Source of the DNA: an uncultured Klebsiella sp.
GTDB lineage: Bacteria; Pseudomonadota; Gammaproteobacteria; Enterobacterales; Enterobacteriaceae
Assembly: GCA_902490055.1 (NCBI GenBank)
Contig: CABUCP010000109.1
Coordinates: 1 to 8,590, forward strand
Reading direction: 5' to 3'
DNA: 8,590 nucleotides
This document shows positions 1-6,534 of this stretch, in pieces. Positions within the stretch are counted from its first letter, which is position 1; every line of letters begins with the position of its first letter. The translations under genes were made by a program, and so were the position numbers. The notes below the pieces were generated by a model that worked only from the letters and a program-made list of their open reading frames with translations, did no database searches and was not told the DNA's origin.

Positions 1-11
1 CATGATCAAAA

Positions 12-30
12 GAGAATGAGATTTATTTTG
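12..30. promoter_or_regulatory. Candidate Fur box upstream of the iron-chelate importer operon
   Basis: The 19 bases here match the classical Fur consensus (GATAATGATAATCATTATC) at 13 of 19 positions by my own count. The site lies in an AT-rich patch about 56 bp upstream of the first ATG, in front of a siderophore-type importer, where iron repression by Fur would be expected. A weak -10-like TATTTT at 24-29 overlaps it, but its -35 would fall outside the window, so the promoter itself cannot be confirmed. A TTGACT at 33-38 has no matching -10 downstream. The site is supported by partial match and context only. Confidence 0.4.
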
Positions 31-86
31 ATTTGACTGCAGAACGTCCAGGCTGACGCCGAAACGCTGCGGCGCAGGAGTGAGTT

Positions 87-908
87 ATGCCACAGCGGGT
101 AAACCCTGCAGAAAAGGGGATCGTCCTGGAGTCCCTGTCGGCCGGATATGGCCAGACGCTTATCGTCGATGACATTAACCTGACGATCCCCAGCGGTAAA
201 ATGACTGTGCTTGCCGGGGCCAACGGCTCAGGCAAATCAACGCTATTATCGACCATCGCCCGGATGCTAAAACCGCTCGGCGGCTGCGTACGTCTGGACG
301 GAAAGACCATCCACGACATGCCGACCAAAGCGGTCTCCCGCCAGCTGGGGATCCTGCCGCAATCGCCGCTGACGCCGGAAGGGCTCACGGTGTTTGAACT
401 GGTATCGCGCGGGCGCTACCCGTGGCAGGGGCTGATGCGCCAGTGGTCTGCAGCCGATGAACAGGCGGTGGAAGAGGCGCTGCAATTAACCGGCACCGCC
501 GAATTCGCCCATCTGCCGGTCGATAGCCTTTCCGGTGGCCAGCGCCAGCGCTGCTGGATAGCGATGGCGCTGGCCCAGCAGACGGCTACTATTTTGCTCG
601 ATGAGCCCACCACCTGGCTCGACCTACGTTATCAGGTTGATATTCTTGAGCTACTGCAAACTCTGACCCGCCAACATGGCCGCACGGTGGTGACGGTACT
701 GCACGATCTTAACTTTGCGGTGAACTACGCAGACCTGCTGGTGTTTCTCAAGCAGGGGCGGATCGCCGGTATCATTACAGAAAACGAAATCTGCAGCCCC
801 GAGCTCATCAAAAACGTCTTTGATGTGGATGTGCAGATGTCAGTTAACCCGCAGACCGGCAAACCGTTCTTTATGCCGTTTCGCGCAAGCCCGGCCGCTG
901 ACGCATGA
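87..908 (+). CDS. Siderophore-type ABC transporter ATP-binding protein (FepC/FecE family)
   Basis: This cytoplasmic ATPase powers a metal-chelate importer. At 273 residues it has the usual length for the FepC/FecE family. All nucleotide-binding elements are visible: Walker A GANGSGKST at residues 44-52, the Q-loop glutamine at about 92, the signature LSGGQ at 148-152 followed by QRQRCWIAMALAQ, Walker B TILLDEP at 168-174, a D-loop in the TTWLD stretch, and the switch histidine H206. The LLDEPTTWLD and LHDLN wording is typical of enteric FepC-like proteins. The start is supported by AGGAG at 76-80, six bases before the ATG. Its stop overlaps the next start in an ATGA. The family is clear. The substrate is not shown by the sequence; an Fe(III)-siderophore is most likely, and heme or cobalamin importers of the same superfamily are less likely. 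Confidence 0.93.
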   Translation: MPQRVNPAEKGIVLESLSAGYGQTLIVDDINLTIPSGKMTVLAGANGSGKSTLLSTIARMLKPLGGCVRLDGKTIHDMPTKAVSRQLGILPQSPLTPEGLTVFELVSRGRYPWQGLMRQWSAADEQAVEEALQLTGTAEFAHLPVDSLSGGQRQRCWIAMALAQQTATILLDEPTTWLDLRYQVDILELLQTLTRQHGRTVVTVLHDLNFAVNYADLLVFLKQGRIAGIITENEICSPELIKNVFDVDVQMSVNPQTGKPFFMPFRASPAADA

Positions 909-1930
909 GCGCCGCCGTCCTGTATGCTGCGCGGCGTCGTACCCGCCCCCGGTTGGCGCTGCTACTGCTAACGCTGTTGCTTATTGCCGGTTCACTAATT
1001 CATCTTGGCCTCGGCGCCCGCTGGATCGCCCCGCAGACGGTACTGCAGGCGCTGGTGGAGTATGACCCGCGTAATTTTGATCATCGCATTATTGTTGATT
1101 TACGTCTGGTGCGGCTGGCGGCCGCGCTGTTAACCGGCGCGGCGCTGGGTGTCGCCGGAATGCTATTGCAGACGGTGGTCCGCAACCCGCTCGGCGAGCC
1201 GCATATTCTCGGGCTCAACGCCGGGGCTTCGCTGGCGGTGGTCGCGACTTCGGCATTAGGGATATCGCTCGGCGGGTTTGCCTTTGGCCGCCCGCTGATC
1301 GCCGCCTGTGGCGCTGCGTTGCTGTTCGGCGGGGTGATGCTGTTGGCCTCGGCGGGGCGCGGGGGAGCGACGCCGCTGCGTATCACGCTGTGCGGGGTGG
1401 CGCTCTCTGCGTTTGCCTCAGCGGTGACGGCGGCGATATTAATTCTCGACGAACAAACGTTGCTGGCGATGCGCACCTGGCTTGCCGGCGATCTGGCCGG
1501 GCTAAACTGGCCAATCCTGCGAGCGGCGCTGCTCCCGGCGCTGGCAGGGCTTGGCGTAGCGCTGCTTATCGCCCCGCTCCTGAACGTGCTGGCGCTGGGC
1601 GATAAGGTAGCGCTGGGTCTGGGGGTCAATATTATCCAGACCCGGCTGTTGGGGCTGATGGCGATTGCTCTGCTTTGCGGCGCGGCGGTGGCGGTGGCCG
1701 GGCCGATCGGTTTTGTTGGCCTGGTGGTGCCGCACGTGGTGCGCCGTCTGGTGACGGAAGATATTCGTCTGGCGCTGCCGCTGGCGGCGCCGGTAGGGGC
1801 GCTGGTACTGCTGCTGGCGGATATTGCCGCGCGCACCCTTGTCGCGCCGCAGGAGTTGGCCACCGGGGCGATGACCGCGCTGGTGGGCGCGCCGCTGTTT
1901 ATCTTTATTGCCGCGAGGTTTTTTAAATGA
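905..1930 (+). CDS. FecCD-family iron-chelate ABC transporter permease, first subunit
   Basis: This is an inner-membrane subunit of 341 residues, highly hydrophobic, with the length and pattern of BtuC/FecCD permeases (about ten membrane helices expected). Family hallmarks seen are LRLVRLAAALLTGAALGVAG at residues 66-85, the QTVVRNPLGEPHILGLNAGAS region at about 89-109, the LAGDL segment near 194, and the GPIGFVGLVVPHVVRRL stretch at 266-282. In this family that last region contributes to the cytoplasmic coupling loop touching the ATPase. The ATG overlaps the ATPase stop (ATGA at 905-908) and has no obvious strong Shine-Dalgarno sequence, so translation is probably coupled. It should form a heterodimer with the next gene product. 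The family assignment is firm; the imported chelate is inferred only from the neighbours. Confidence 0.92.
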   Translation: MSAAVLYAARRRTRPRLALLLLTLLLIAGSLIHLGLGARWIAPQTVLQALVEYDPRNFDHRIIVDLRLVRLAAALLTGAALGVAGMLLQTVVRNPLGEPHILGLNAGASLAVVATSALGISLGGFAFGRPLIAACGAALLFGGVMLLASAGRGGATPLRITLCGVALSAFASAVTAAILILDEQTLLAMRTWLAGDLAGLNWPILRAALLPALAGLGVALLIAPLLNVLALGDKVALGLGVNIIQTRLLGLMAIALLCGAAVAVAGPIGFVGLVVPHVVRRLVTEDIRLALPLAAPVGALVLLLADIAARTLVAPQELATGAMTALVGAPLFIFIAARFFK

Positions 1931-2979
1931 AGCGCGCCGTTCATCGCGCCGGATTTCGGCCACTGGCGTTTGCCTCGATGCGCCTGCTGCTGCGCCCGGC
2001 GGCGTTAAAAATCGCCGCCCTCATCGTGCTGACGCTGATAGCGCTGGGGTTCTTTAGCCTCAGCCGCGGCAGTTTCCCGCTTCCGACCTCGGCGCTGGCC
2101 CGGGCGCTGCTGGCGCCGGAGCAGATTGGCGAGCAGCAGCGCTTTATCCTGTTTGACATCCGCCTGCCGCGGATCCTGATGGCGCTGCTGTGCGGCGCCA
2201 TGCTCGGCCTGGCGGGGGCGGCGATGCAGAGCATTACCCGTAACGGGCTGGCGGATCCCGGCCTTATCGGCGTGAAAGAGGGGGCCAGTATGGTGGTGCT
2301 GGCGCTGATTCTGTTCTTCCCGGCGCTGGGGCTGGTGTGGCGACCGCTGGCGGGAATGCTCGGCGGCGTGCTGGTGGCGCTGCTGGTGTTGATCCTGGCG
2401 CGCGACTGTTCGCGTCCGCGTTTTATCCTGATTGGGATTGGCGTCTCGTGGACGCTGGCGGCGGCGGTCGGTATTTTTATGACCACCGCTGATGTGCGCG
2501 ATGTACAAACGGCAATGATTTGGCTCGCCGGTAGCCTGCACGCGGCGACCTGGCCGCTGCTGGCGGTGGCGTTTTGCTGGGCGCTGCCCGGTGCGGTAAT
2601 CCTGTTTGCTACCGCCCGTGCGGCGGATGCGGTTCTGCTTGGCGATCGTACCGCCATCGGGCTGGGGGTGCGCCTTCAGCAGCTTACGCTATTGCGATTT
2701 TTCGCGCCGGTGTTGCTGACATCGGCCAGCGTATCCTGCGTTGGCAGCCTTGGGTTTGTAGGCTTAATGGCGCCGCATATGGCGCGGTTTGTCCTGCGCG
2801 GCGGCCAGGTGGCGCTGCTGTCCGGCAGCGCGCTGATCGGCGCGTTACTGGTTTTGGTTACGGATACTATCGGGCGACTGGCGTTTGCGCCGCTGCAGAT
2901 TCCGGCGGGAATTGTCATTGCGCTGGTCGGTTGTCCGTTTTTTATTTTGTTGTTGTGGCGTCGTCGTGATGCCCTGTAA
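1927..2979 (+). CDS. FecCD-family iron-chelate ABC transporter permease, second subunit
   Basis: This second hydrophobic permease has 350 residues and is the likely partner of the preceding permease in the membrane channel. It shows the FecCD signatures again: DIRLPRILMALLCGAMLGLAG at residues 77-97, QSITRNGLADPGLIGVKEGA at 101-120, LAGSL at 200-204, and GSLGFVGLMAPHMARFVL at 273-290, the coupling region. The N-terminus has about 25 polar, basic residues before the first helix. A downstream ATG (residue 18, position 1978) would also leave the first helix intact, so the exact start is less certain. The first ATG forms an ATGA overlap with the previous stop and has GAGG at 1915-1918, eight bases upstream, which favours it. 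The next gene follows without a gap. Confidence 0.91.
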   Translation: MKRAVHRAGFRPLAFASMRLLLRPAALKIAALIVLTLIALGFFSLSRGSFPLPTSALARALLAPEQIGEQQRFILFDIRLPRILMALLCGAMLGLAGAAMQSITRNGLADPGLIGVKEGASMVVLALILFFPALGLVWRPLAGMLGGVLVALLVLILARDCSRPRFILIGIGVSWTLAAAVGIFMTTADVRDVQTAMIWLAGSLHAATWPLLAVAFCWALPGAVILFATARAADAVLLGDRTAIGLGVRLQQLTLLRFFAPVLLTSASVSCVGSLGFVGLMAPHMARFVLRGGQVALLSGSALIGALLVLVTDTIGRLAFAPLQIPAGIVIALVGCPFFILLLWRRRDAL

Positions 2980-2984
2980 ATGGC

Positions 2985-2989
2985 AAGGA
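2985..2989 (+). promoter_or_regulatory. Ribosome-binding site that decides the binding-protein start
   Basis: AAGGA lies five bases before the ATG at 2995. It sits downstream of the earlier in-frame ATG at 2980, which directly abuts the previous stop codon and has no good Shine-Dalgarno sequence of its own. Starting at 2995 also places the signal peptide at the very N-terminus, in the normal form of one basic residue followed by a leucine-rich core. Confidence 0.65.
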
Positions 2990-2994
2990 TAATT

Positions 2995-3948
2995 ATGCGT
3001 TGGTTCGTCTCCCTCTTACTACTGCTGGCGGGTATCGTCAGCGCCGCAGACCGACAAACTCAAACCTTTACCGACGATTTAGGCCGTACGGTGACCGTAC
3101 CGCTGCATCCGCAGCGCATCGTTTCGATGCACGATCTCGATATTACCATTCCGCTGATTGAGCTCGGGGTGCCGCCGGTGGCCAGTCACGGCCGGACGCG
3201 CGCCGATGGTAGCCACTATCTGCGTTCCAGCGCGCAGTTGACCGGTATTGATTTCGACAATAGCGATATTCGCTTTATTGGCACTGCCGATATTGACCTG
3301 GAGGCGGTAGCGGCCGCAAAGCCTGACCTGATCATTACCGAGCCCAGCCGCCATGTATCGGTGGAGCAGCTGGCGAAAATCGCGCCGACGGTGAGTATCG
3401 ACCATCTGCAGGGCAGCGCGCCGCGGATCTACAGCAAACTGGCGCAGCTCACCGGCAGCCAGACGCGACTGGCGGTGCTGGAACGCCGCTATCAGGAACA
3501 AATTAAGCAGTTAAAGGCGACGCTCGATCCGCAGCAGTACCGCGTTTCGGTGATTCAGGCCAACAACGGTAAGGTGACGGTGCATCATTCGTATCACGCG
3601 CTGGGTCGGGTGCTGCGCGATGCGGGTTTCCGCTTTCCGCCGTTGATCGACAAGATCCCCGATGGCCAGCGGATTGACGTCAGCGCCGAACAGCTGCCGG
3701 AGCTGGATGCTGATTTCGTCTTCGCGACCTGGCGTTCGGATACCGGCGGTAAGCCGCAGGATGAGCTAAAGGCGATGGAGGCGGTGATGCCCGGCTGGTG
3801 TGATTTTATGCGCGCCTGCCGCACCGGCCACTACATTTTGCTACCGCGCGAAGAGGTGATCTCCAACTCATTTGCCGCGCTGTCGCTAATGGTGGCGCAG
3901 GTGCAGTCGCACCTCGCCGGGCGACCCATTCCAGTGGGGGCAAAATGA
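2995..3948 (+). CDS. Periplasmic iron-chelate (siderophore)-binding protein
   Basis: This is the substrate-binding component of the upstream importer, 317 residues from the chosen start. A signal peptide is clear: MRW, a leucine-rich core, then a likely signal peptidase I site after VSA at about residue 17. No lipobox cysteine is present, so the protein should be soluble in the periplasm. The mature part opens with QTFTDDLGRTVTVPLHPQRI, the standard start of the TroA/FecB-like periplasmic-binding fold, followed by segments such as DLEAVAAAKPDLIIT. A long helix (about residues 155-178) connects the lobes, as in class III binding proteins. Two cysteines at about 269 and 275, near the C-terminus, could form a disulphide. 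An alternative start at 2980 would add MARII. The gene ends in an ATGA overlap with the regulator. The ligand is unknown; a ferric siderophore is the best guess from family and operon. Confidence 0.88.
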   Translation: MRWFVSLLLLLAGIVSAADRQTQTFTDDLGRTVTVPLHPQRIVSMHDLDITIPLIELGVPPVASHGRTRADGSHYLRSSAQLTGIDFDNSDIRFIGTADIDLEAVAAAKPDLIITEPSRHVSVEQLAKIAPTVSIDHLQGSAPRIYSKLAQLTGSQTRLAVLERRYQEQIKQLKATLDPQQYRVSVIQANNGKVTVHHSYHALGRVLRDAGFRFPPLIDKIPDGQRIDVSAEQLPELDADFVFATWRSDTGGKPQDELKAMEAVMPGWCDFMRACRTGHYILLPREEVISNSFAALSLMVAQVQSHLAGRPIPVGAK

Positions 3949-4844
3949 AAGCGGCGGTGAAAAAAGAGAAAGGCAGAGTCGATCTATTTGGCGAGCGTTT
4001 TCGCGCCCGCGCGCATCAGTTGTCGCCGCGGCTGCGCGAAGTGGCAAGCTACATCAACGATAACCGCGAAGTGGTGCTGGAGCGTACGGCGATGGAGATC
4101 GCTACCGCCACCCATACCTCGGACGCCACGGTGGTGCGGGCGATCCAGGCGCTGGGCTTTGCCGGGCTGCGCGAGCTAAAAGAGACCATGGAACGCTGGT
4201 TTGGCCCATCGGTGACCTCTTCGGAAAAAATGCGTTCGACGGTACAGGCGCTCTCCTGCGATGTGAATTCCAGTATCGATTTTGTGCTGCAGGGCCATCA
4301 GCGCGCCTGCGAGGTGCTCGCACGCCCGGATAACCGCGCGGCGGTGGCGCAGGCGGTCGCGTTGCTCAGCGACGCGCGGCAGGTGGCTCTTTTCGGCATC
4401 GGCGCTTCGGGGATCCTCGCCGAGTACACCGCGCGCCTGTTTAGCCGTATCGGCTTACCCTCCTATACGCTTAACCGTACCGGCTTTAGCCTTGCCGAGC
4501 AGCTTATCAGCCTGCAACGTGGCGATGTCCTGATTATGATGGGACAAAAGTCGCCGCATCGCGAAGGGATGACCACTCTGCGCGAGGCGCGGCGGCTGGG
4601 GATACCAACGATTTTGCTCACCCAGGCGGTCGATTCGCGCTTCAGCCAGGAGGCGCAGGTGGTGATTGAGGTGCCGCGCGGCGGCGACAACGGACGGGTG
4701 CCGCTACACGGTACGGTACTGGTGTGTCTGGAAATGATCGTCCTGTCCGTTGCGTCGACCACGCCGCAGAAGACGGTCAAATCGATGAAGCGAATCAATG
4801 AATTGCATCGTGCCATTGGCAAATCCGGTGGTAAACGTAGTTGA
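3945..4844 (+). CDS. MurR/RpiR-family transcriptional regulator (HTH plus SIS domain)
   Basis: This is a 299-residue DNA-binding regulator of the RpiR type. The N-terminal HTH_6 domain covers about residues 12-88; ERTAMEIATATHTSDATVV (46-64) is the typical helix-turn-helix, with recognition-helix residues around SDATVVRAIQALGF (59-72). The C-terminal SIS domain (about 130-270) keeps the Gly-rich GIGASG loop at 151-156. The second canonical SIS motif, normally a Ser/Gly-rich phosphosugar contact, reads MMGQKSPHREG (198-208). It has the right position but not the Ser-Gly-x-Thr residues, so the effector may not be a phosphosugar. The start overlaps the stop of the binding-protein gene (ATGA), with GGGGG four bases upstream, so it is cotranslated with the iron-type importer. 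It lies immediately before the regulatory gap of the amino-acid importer and is the obvious candidate regulator of one or both operons; this is inferred. Confidence 0.88.
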   Translation: MKAAVKKEKGRVDLFGERFRARAHQLSPRLREVASYINDNREVVLERTAMEIATATHTSDATVVRAIQALGFAGLRELKETMERWFGPSVTSSEKMRSTVQALSCDVNSSIDFVLQGHQRACEVLARPDNRAAVAQAVALLSDARQVALFGIGASGILAEYTARLFSRIGLPSYTLNRTGFSLAEQLISLQRGDVLIMMGQKSPHREGMTTLREARRLGIPTILLTQAVDSRFSQEAQVVIEVPRGGDNGRVPLHGTVLVCLEMIVLSVASTTPQKTVKSMKRINELHRAIGKSGGKRS

Positions 4845-4878
4845 ACAAAAGATAATTCACTAACAATACGCTTTCCGG

Positions 4879-4907
4879 TTGCATGCCATGCTGAGTGTGT
4901 GTATTTT
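4879..4907 (+). promoter_or_regulatory. Weak candidate sigma-70 promoter for the amino-acid importer
   Basis: TTGCAT at 4879-4884 and TATTTT at 4902-4907 are separated by 17 bp, which is ideal spacing, but the matches are only 3/6 and 4/6. Transcription would begin around 4914, inside the adjacent inverted repeat, leaving a short leader of about 25 bases. A competing -10-like GATAAT at 4851-4856 has no recognisable -35. Some promoter in this 95-bp gap is likely, but its exact position is not established. Confidence 0.3.
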
Positions 4908-4930
4908 TATGCAAAATAAATGCATAAAAA
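4904..4930. promoter_or_regulatory. Perfect 10-bp inverted repeat, candidate operator
   Basis: The arms TTTTTATGCA (4904-4913) and TGCATAAAAA (4921-4930) are perfect inverted copies separated by 7 bp. Within them ATGCA recurs at 4909-4913 and 4920-4924, an 11-bp period that places both copies on one face of the helix. The element overlaps the candidate -10 and start-point region and ends against the Shine-Dalgarno sequence (AAAAAGGA, 4926-4933) of the binding-protein gene. It lies 60 bp downstream of the RpiR-type regulator's stop, so an operator for that dimeric protein is the favoured reading. The same sequence in mRNA could form a hairpin that covers part of the ribosome-binding site. Confidence 0.5.
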
Positions 4931-4939
4931 GGATGTCTC

Positions 4940-5707
4940 ATGGTCAAGAATTTACTCAAAGCGTGTTTCATGATGGCCGCGCTGGCGGGTGCCGGGCAGG
5001 CGGCAGCGGAAACCTATACCGTCGGTTCCGGCGGTACCTACCGTCCGTTTGAATTCGAAAACAGTCAAAAGCAGCTTGAAGGCTTTGATATCGATATCAT
5101 CAAAGCGATCGCCAGGGCCGAAGGCTTCGACGTGAAGCTGGTCAACACGCCGTGGGAGGGGATTTTCGCCACCCTGGGGACCGGCGATCGAGACATCATC
5201 ATTTCCGGTATCACCATTACCGATAAGCGCAAGCAGATGGTGGATTTCTCCGCGCCATACTTCCCGGCCGAGCAGTCGATCGTGGTGCCGGAAGGGTCGA
5301 AAGTGAGCTCGCTGGCGGCGCTGAAAAACGAAAAAGTCGGAGTAGTGAACTCCAGCACCGGCGACATCGTGGTCTCACAGGAACTGGGTAAAAACAGCAC
5401 CTCGATTAAGCGCTTCGACAATACGCCGCTGATGCTGCAGGAGCTGTTTGAAGACGGCGTTAGCGCCGCGGTTGGCGATGTCGGCGTGGTCAAATACTAC
5501 ATCAAACAGCACCCGGAAAAGCAGTTCAAGCTGGTTCCGGATGCGAAGTTTGAGCGCCAGTATTTCGGTATCGCCGTCGCCAAAGGCAACAGCGAGCTGC
5601 TGGGCAAAATCAACGCCGGGCTGCAGAAAATCGTCGCTGACGGCACCTACGCCAAAATCTATAAAACCTGGTTTGACGAAAACGTACCGACGCTGCCTGC
5701 GCAATAA
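4940..5707 (+). CDS. Periplasmic polar amino-acid-binding protein of an ABC transporter (SBP_bac_3 family)
   Basis: This 255-residue protein captures an amino acid in the periplasm and delivers it to the permease encoded next. A signal peptide is visible (MVKNLLK, hydrophobic core, AGQAAA before ETYTVG, cleavage at about residue 23). The mature protein starts with the family pattern TYRPFEF then GFDIDIIKAIA. The ligand-site elements of GlnH/HisJ-like proteins are present: SGITITDKRKQMVDFSAPYF with R97, which binds the ligand carboxylate in the family, the NSSTGD loop at 137-142, and D180 in AAVGDVGVV, equivalent to the aspartate that binds the alpha-amino group. AAAAAGGA at 4926-4933 fixes the start. 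A glutamine, basic amino acid or similar ligand is possible; the side-chain specificity cannot be read from sequence. Confidence 0.9.
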   Translation: MVKNLLKACFMMAALAGAGQAAAETYTVGSGGTYRPFEFENSQKQLEGFDIDIIKAIARAEGFDVKLVNTPWEGIFATLGTGDRDIIISGITITDKRKQMVDFSAPYFPAEQSIVVPEGSKVSSLAALKNEKVGVVNSSTGDIVVSQELGKNSTSIKRFDNTPLMLQELFEDGVSAAVGDVGVVKYYIKQHPEKQFKLVPDAKFERQYFGIAVAKGNSELLGKINAGLQKIVADGTYAKIYKTWFDENVPTLPAQ

Positions 5708-5726
5708 CCCACCATTTTAGTGACCG

Positions 5727-5758
5727 CGGCTATCGCCCAGGCGATGGCCGTATTTTTT
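5727..5758 (+). terminator. Terminator-like hairpin between binding-protein and permease genes (possible attenuator)
   Basis: CGGCTATCGC (5727-5736) pairs with GCGATGGCCG (5741-5750), giving ten pairs including one G-U around a CCAG loop. TATTTTTT follows at 5751-5758. This is the shape of an intrinsic terminator. It is followed within a few bases by the permease ribosome-binding site AGGGA (5759-5763) and ATG (5770), with no clear new promoter. Partial termination or 3'-end protection would raise binding-protein mRNA above permease mRNA, a known arrangement in ABC importer operons. Confidence 0.65.
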
Positions 5759-5769
5759 AGGGAAGGACT

Positions 5770-6534
5770 ATGACGGGATTCCGTTGGGAGATCATCGAGG
5801 AGTACGGCCCGCTGTTTATGGACGGCGCCTTGATGACAATTAAATGTACTATTATCTGCGTGATCCTCGGGACGCTGTGGGGCTTAACCCTCGGCCTGGG
5901 GCGGATGGCAAAAGCCGAACACGGGCCGTGGAAATATATTCTGCGCTACCTGGTGCAGTTCCCGGTGCGCTTTTACGTCAGCGCCTTTCGCGGCACGCCG
6001 CTGTTTGTACAGATCATGGTGGTGCACTTTGCGCTGGTGCCGCTGTTTATTAACCCGCGCGATGGCCTGCTGGTCACCGGCGGCATCATGAGCGCCGATT
6101 TTGCCCGCGAACTGCGCTCAAACTACGGCGCGTTCCTCTCCTGTATCGTGGCGATAACCCTTAATGCCGGAGCCTATGTGTCGGAAATTTTCCGCGCCGG
6201 TATCCAGTCTATCGATAAAGGGCAGATGGAAGCCTCGCGCGCGCTGGGCATGCCGTGGTGGAAAACCATGCGCAAAGTGATCCTGCCGCAGGCGTTTCGC
6301 CGCATTCTGCCGCCGCTTGGCAACAATGCTATCGCCATTGTTAAAGACTCATCGCTGGCATCGGCGATCGGTCTTGCCGATCTGGCTTACGCCGCGCGAA
6401 CCGTCTCCGGCGCTTATGCGACCTACTGGGAACCCTACCTGACGATCTCGCTGGTCTATTGGGTGATTACCTTCCTGCTGGCGCAGCTGGTTAACCGTCT
6501 GGAAAAGAGGTTTGGCAAAAGTGATTCACATTAA
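5770..6534 (+). CDS. Polar amino-acid ABC transporter permease (HisMQ/GlnP type)
   Basis: This inner-membrane subunit has 254 residues and probably acts as a homodimer, since only one permease is encoded. Family marks are the N-terminal helix ending near [16 protein letters not shown] (31-46), FRGTP at 73-77, [18 protein letters not shown] at 131-148, and the EAA coupling loop [21 protein letters not shown] (154-174). [21 protein letters not shown] (185-205) is also strongly conserved in the family. The protein is longer than many GlnP-type permeases (about 220 residues), mostly because of a polar stretch at about 94-120 between two helices. AGGGA at 5759-5763 gives six-base spacing to the ATG. 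Its 3' end overlaps the ATPase gene by 14 bases. Confidence 0.91.
   Translation: MTGFRWEIIEEYGPLFMDGALMTIKCTIICVILGTLWGLTLGLGRMAKAEHGPWKYILRYLVQFPVRFYVSAFRGTPLFVQIMVVHFALVPLFINPRDGLLVTGGIMSADFARELRSNYGAFLSCIVAITLNAGAYVSEIFRAGIQSIDKGQMEASRALGMPWWKTMRKVILPQAFRRILPPLGNNAIAIVKDSSLASAIGLADLAYAARTVSGAYATYWEPYLTISLVYWVITFLLAQLVNRLEKRFGKSDSH
6505..6510 (+). promoter_or_regulatory. Ribosome-binding site favouring the GTG start at 6521
   Basis: AAGAGG ends one base before an in-frame TTG at 6512, too close to use, but ten bases before the in-frame GTG at 6521, which is workable. The GTG start also gives the normal short N-terminus of this ATPase family, [12 protein letters not shown]. Initiation therefore most likely uses GTG inside the permease reading frame. 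Confidence 0.55.

Noticed and set aside
1..3. CAT at the window edge could be the start codon of a divergent minus-strand gene
   Set aside because: No Shine-Dalgarno sequence precedes it on the minus strand and the coding part would lie outside the window, so it cannot be supported.
1..86. Tail of an upstream gene, for example a TonB-dependent receptor
   Set aside because: All three plus-strand frames hit early stops and none of the short tails looks like a receptor C-terminus. The receptor may lie upstream, but nothing here shows it.
1081..1944. Long open frame of 287 codons on the minus strand opposite the first permease
   Set aside because: It is Ser/Thr/Ala/Pro/Arg-rich low-complexity translation, the usual antisense shadow of a GC-rich hydrophobic gene, and the plus-strand frame has clear FecCD motifs.
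1941..2657. Open frame of 238 codons on the minus strand opposite the second permease
   Set aside because: It has the same antisense composition and no recognisable domain; the plus-strand permease explains the region.
4881..4891. Short palindrome GCATG-C-CATGC as an operator
   Set aside because: Its five-base arms are short and do not share a clear half-site with the stronger repeat at 4904-4930, so I do not list it separately.
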